From contig JBNRMJ010000003.1 in the NCBI GenBank assembly GCA_050309435.1, forward strand, positions 6,943 through 70,942: 64,000 bases of DNA, in the 5' to 3' direction. This stretch comes from CAYXVJ01 sp050309435. Lineage in GTDB: Bacteria > Bacillota > Clostridia > Saccharofermentanales > Fastidiosipilaceae. Positions 62,277 through 64,000 of this stretch are shown here, in pieces. Position numbers and translations under genes: made by a program. Within the stretch, counting starts at the first letter, position 1, and the number at the start of each line of letters is the position of its first letter. Under the pieces are notes generated by a model that searched no databases, had not been told where the DNA came from, and was given only the letters and a program-made list of their open reading frames with translations.

Positions 62277-63091
62277 AAACCCCTCAACCACAAACTACAT
62301 TCACGTAGGTCCTGCCACCGGCAGGGCCTCTTGTTTTGTTTAGCGCTGTGCCAGCATCCGCTGTGCGTCTTTGGCGGTGGCAGCCAGAATGCGGCGGCGG
62401 AAGTTCCCAAAATTGCGGTAGCCGAAGGCGAGTCGCTTGAGAACTTTGATTTTATTGTGGTGCCTTCGGTAAAGCCGTTGATGACCCGGCGGTCGAAACT
62501 GTTCAAAATGAGGGTTTCCCAATGGGCCAGCATGGTCAGGCAGGGCTGGAACTCAGGGAGATTGGCGGCGTGAGCGCTGAGCCGGAAATGCAAGAGGAGG
62601 GGGACGGCAGCGGCGTGGGACGGGGCGGCCATGAACCGGTAGAACAATTCCTTCAGGTGGTAGGCCAGCGCCAGGGGTTCGGACAGGGCCAACATTTGAT
62701 CGACGGCCGCTTGATCGGTTTCGGACAGGTAAGTGCGGTGGCAGAGCAGCAAGCGACGACTGCGCTTGAAATAGCGGCGGCGTCGCTCCGCGAACGCTTG
62801 CTGCACCCGTTTGCGGACCAGTTCGAGGGACCAGACCGCGTAGCGCACCACGTGAAAGCGATCGGCGATGAAGGCGGCCTCGGGAAACAGGGGACGCAGG
62901 GTCTGGTAGGAGAGTGAACTCATGTCCATGACGATCCAGCGAACCCGTTGGCGCTGCGCACGGCTGAATTGAAGAAAATAGGAGGTCAGCTCCGCTAGCT
63001 TCTCGGCAAAGCGCTTGCCACAGGCCAGGCAGCGATACCGCCGTTTCTCGTAGACCCAGATGACCGGTTTCATGCGGCTGGGCAGATCAAT
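62253..63091 (-). mobile_element. ISL3-family insertion sequence remnant
   Basis: One end is preserved: GGGTTCTTTGTCAAATG starting at 62253 matches ISL3-type terminal inverted repeats, followed by a CCTGCC/GGCAGG hairpin (62312-62326) and the original transposase ending RMLAQR at 62340. The expected opposite inverted repeat is not present near 63091, so that end is deleted. The element is well under the usual 1.3-1.5 kb of a complete ISL3 copy. Confidence 0.8.
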
Positions 63092-64000
63092 ATTCCAATA
63101 GGTTCTCCCATAAATATCGCCACAATCCCCACAGAAGGTGATGGCACTCATAGCGTATTTACTGCTGTAAATCCTTTTGTTCTTGTCTTCACCTGTGTAA
63201 ATGTTACTTTTGCGATGAAGTTCTTCCTGTGCTTGTAAAAAGAGTTCATTTGGGATGATTGCCTCATGGTTGTTTTCAACATAGCACTGCGGAACATGAC
63301 CTTCGTTCATCACTCGTTTCTTGGTCAGAAAATCTACTGTGACGGTCTTTTGAAGAAGGGCATCTCCGATGTATTTTTCGTTTTGAAGGATCTTCTTAAC
63401 TGATTCCGGTCGCCATCTTGGTTTTCCTGCTGCTGTTAAAATACCATCCTTTTCAAGACCCCGACCAATGCCCACTAGACTCTGACCTTCAAGGTATTCT
63501 CGGTAGATGCGTTTGATAATCTCAGCTTCTTCGGGGACAATGATTAAATTTCCATCTTCATCTTTGCTGTAGCCCATAAACCGTTTATGGTTGACCTGTA
63601 CCTTTCCTTGTTGATATCGGTACTGTAGTCCAAGCTTAACGTTTTGTGAAAGGCTCTGGCTTTCCTGCTGTGCCAAAGATGCCATAATAGTCAGCAAAAC
63701 CTCACCCTTGGCATCCATTGTGTTTATGTTCTCTTTTTCAAAATAGACAGATATGTTTTTATCCTTGAGCTGTCTAATGTATTGAAGGCAGTCTAGGGTG
63801 TTACGCGCAAATCGGCTGATGGATTTTGTAATAACCATGTCGATATTACCGTCCATGCACTCTGCAATCATGTGATTAAATTCGTCACGCTTTTTGGTGT
63901 TCGTACCGGAGATACCATCATCTGCAAAGATACCGGCAAACTCCCACTCAGTATTCTTCTTTATAAACTCTGTGTAGTGTGCGACCTGAACCTCATAACT

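Larger units (their letters stand above)
62243..64000 (-). pseudogene. Large serine recombinase fused in frame to a decayed ISL3-family transposase (5' partial)
   Basis: The frame is open to the window edge; the true start is beyond base 64000. The part at 64000-63092 is a large serine recombinase (TnpX-like), visible as ADDGISGTNTKKRDEF, SRFARNTLDCLQYIR, then MASLAQQESQSLSQNVKLGL and a zinc-ribbon start CGDCGDIY. At about 63091 (after TYWN) it passes without a stop into ISL3 transposase sequence: DLPSRMKPV, KRRYRCLACGKRF, then MDMSSLSY, ADRFHVVRYAVW and NGFTEG. The recombinase is thus cut inside its ribbon. The transposase lacks its N-terminus and about 150 residues holding the first catalytic Asp, and is frameshifted by a one-base deletion near 62459. 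The fused frame ends in non-native residues, so neither part is likely to be active. Confidence 0.85.

Noticed and set aside
62340..62522. Separate 60-codon gene overlapping the recombinase chimera
   Set aside because: It is the true C-terminal frame of the ISL3 transposase, separated by a one-base deletion near 62459, not an independent gene.
1..64000. CRISPR array
   Set aside because: No regularly spaced short direct repeats with unique spacers were seen anywhere; the only close direct repeat is the pair at 20789 and 21004.

Overview
The window reads as a chromosomal segment of an anaerobic, low-oxygen-adapted Gram-positive bacterium of the Clostridia. The evidence is pyruvate:ferredoxin oxidoreductase, a DnaD/DnaI-type helicase-loading pair, an LPXTG-like cell-wall protein, a PerR-like Fur regulator, ComEB, a class A PBP, strong GGAGG ribosome-binding sites and plant-polysaccharide enzymes. 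Base composition is moderate in GC, with an AT-rich accessory patch near the right end. A placement near fibre-degrading Oscillospirales/Saccharofermentans-like lineages is only a guess from gene content.

Layout. 1-2309: 3' part of a phosphoglycerate kinase-triosephosphate isomerase fusion and a convergent ferritin. 2570-6247: a large cell-wall-anchored protein with six tandem isopeptide-type repeats. 6687-11601: a metallophosphoesterase and PFOR. 11927-17126: dnaD-dnaI, mannose-6-phosphate isomerase, acpS and a membrane SH3/NlpC-like protein without its catalytic residues. 17274-20687: leftward rpmB, Fur/PerR-type regulator, M18 aminopeptidase, MutT-like Nudix and a solitary prepilin peptidase. 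20688-21280: an intergenic region with two clusters of consensus DnaA boxes, including a perfect 31-bp direct repeat; genes on its two sides point away from it. 21281-27938: a degenerate glmU, then pth, mfd and a phosphoesterase in one operon, the neighbourhood found close to oriC in Bacillus.

28047-30940: ECF sigma/anti-sigma pair and an NADH:rubredoxin-reductase-like flavoprotein. 31441-39573: promoter, cre-like site, sugar-binding lipoprotein and two permeases, then LarA-like, PfkB kinase and 6-phosphogluconate dehydrogenase genes that suggest import and catabolism of a sugar or sugar acid. 39764-48226: pyrG, GH92 mannosidase, DUF4342 protein, P-type ATPase, ComEB and proB. 48313-54746: PBP1A and a four-gene envelope operon (CmpX-like channel, FUSC-type protein, small membrane protein, Nudix). 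54964-60219: GH10 xylanase, LacI regulator, membrane-anchored GH5 glucanase and GH130 phosphorylase, a glycan-use locus in which surface cleavage by GH5 would feed cytoplasmic GH10, GH130 and GH92 enzymes.

60300-64000 is an accessory end: a Thr-rich anchored protein, tRNA-Ser(GCU), a small lipoprotein, and a large serine recombinase gene broken by and fused to a decayed ISL3-family insertion sequence. The most striking non-coding signal is the DnaA-box array at 20788-21032.
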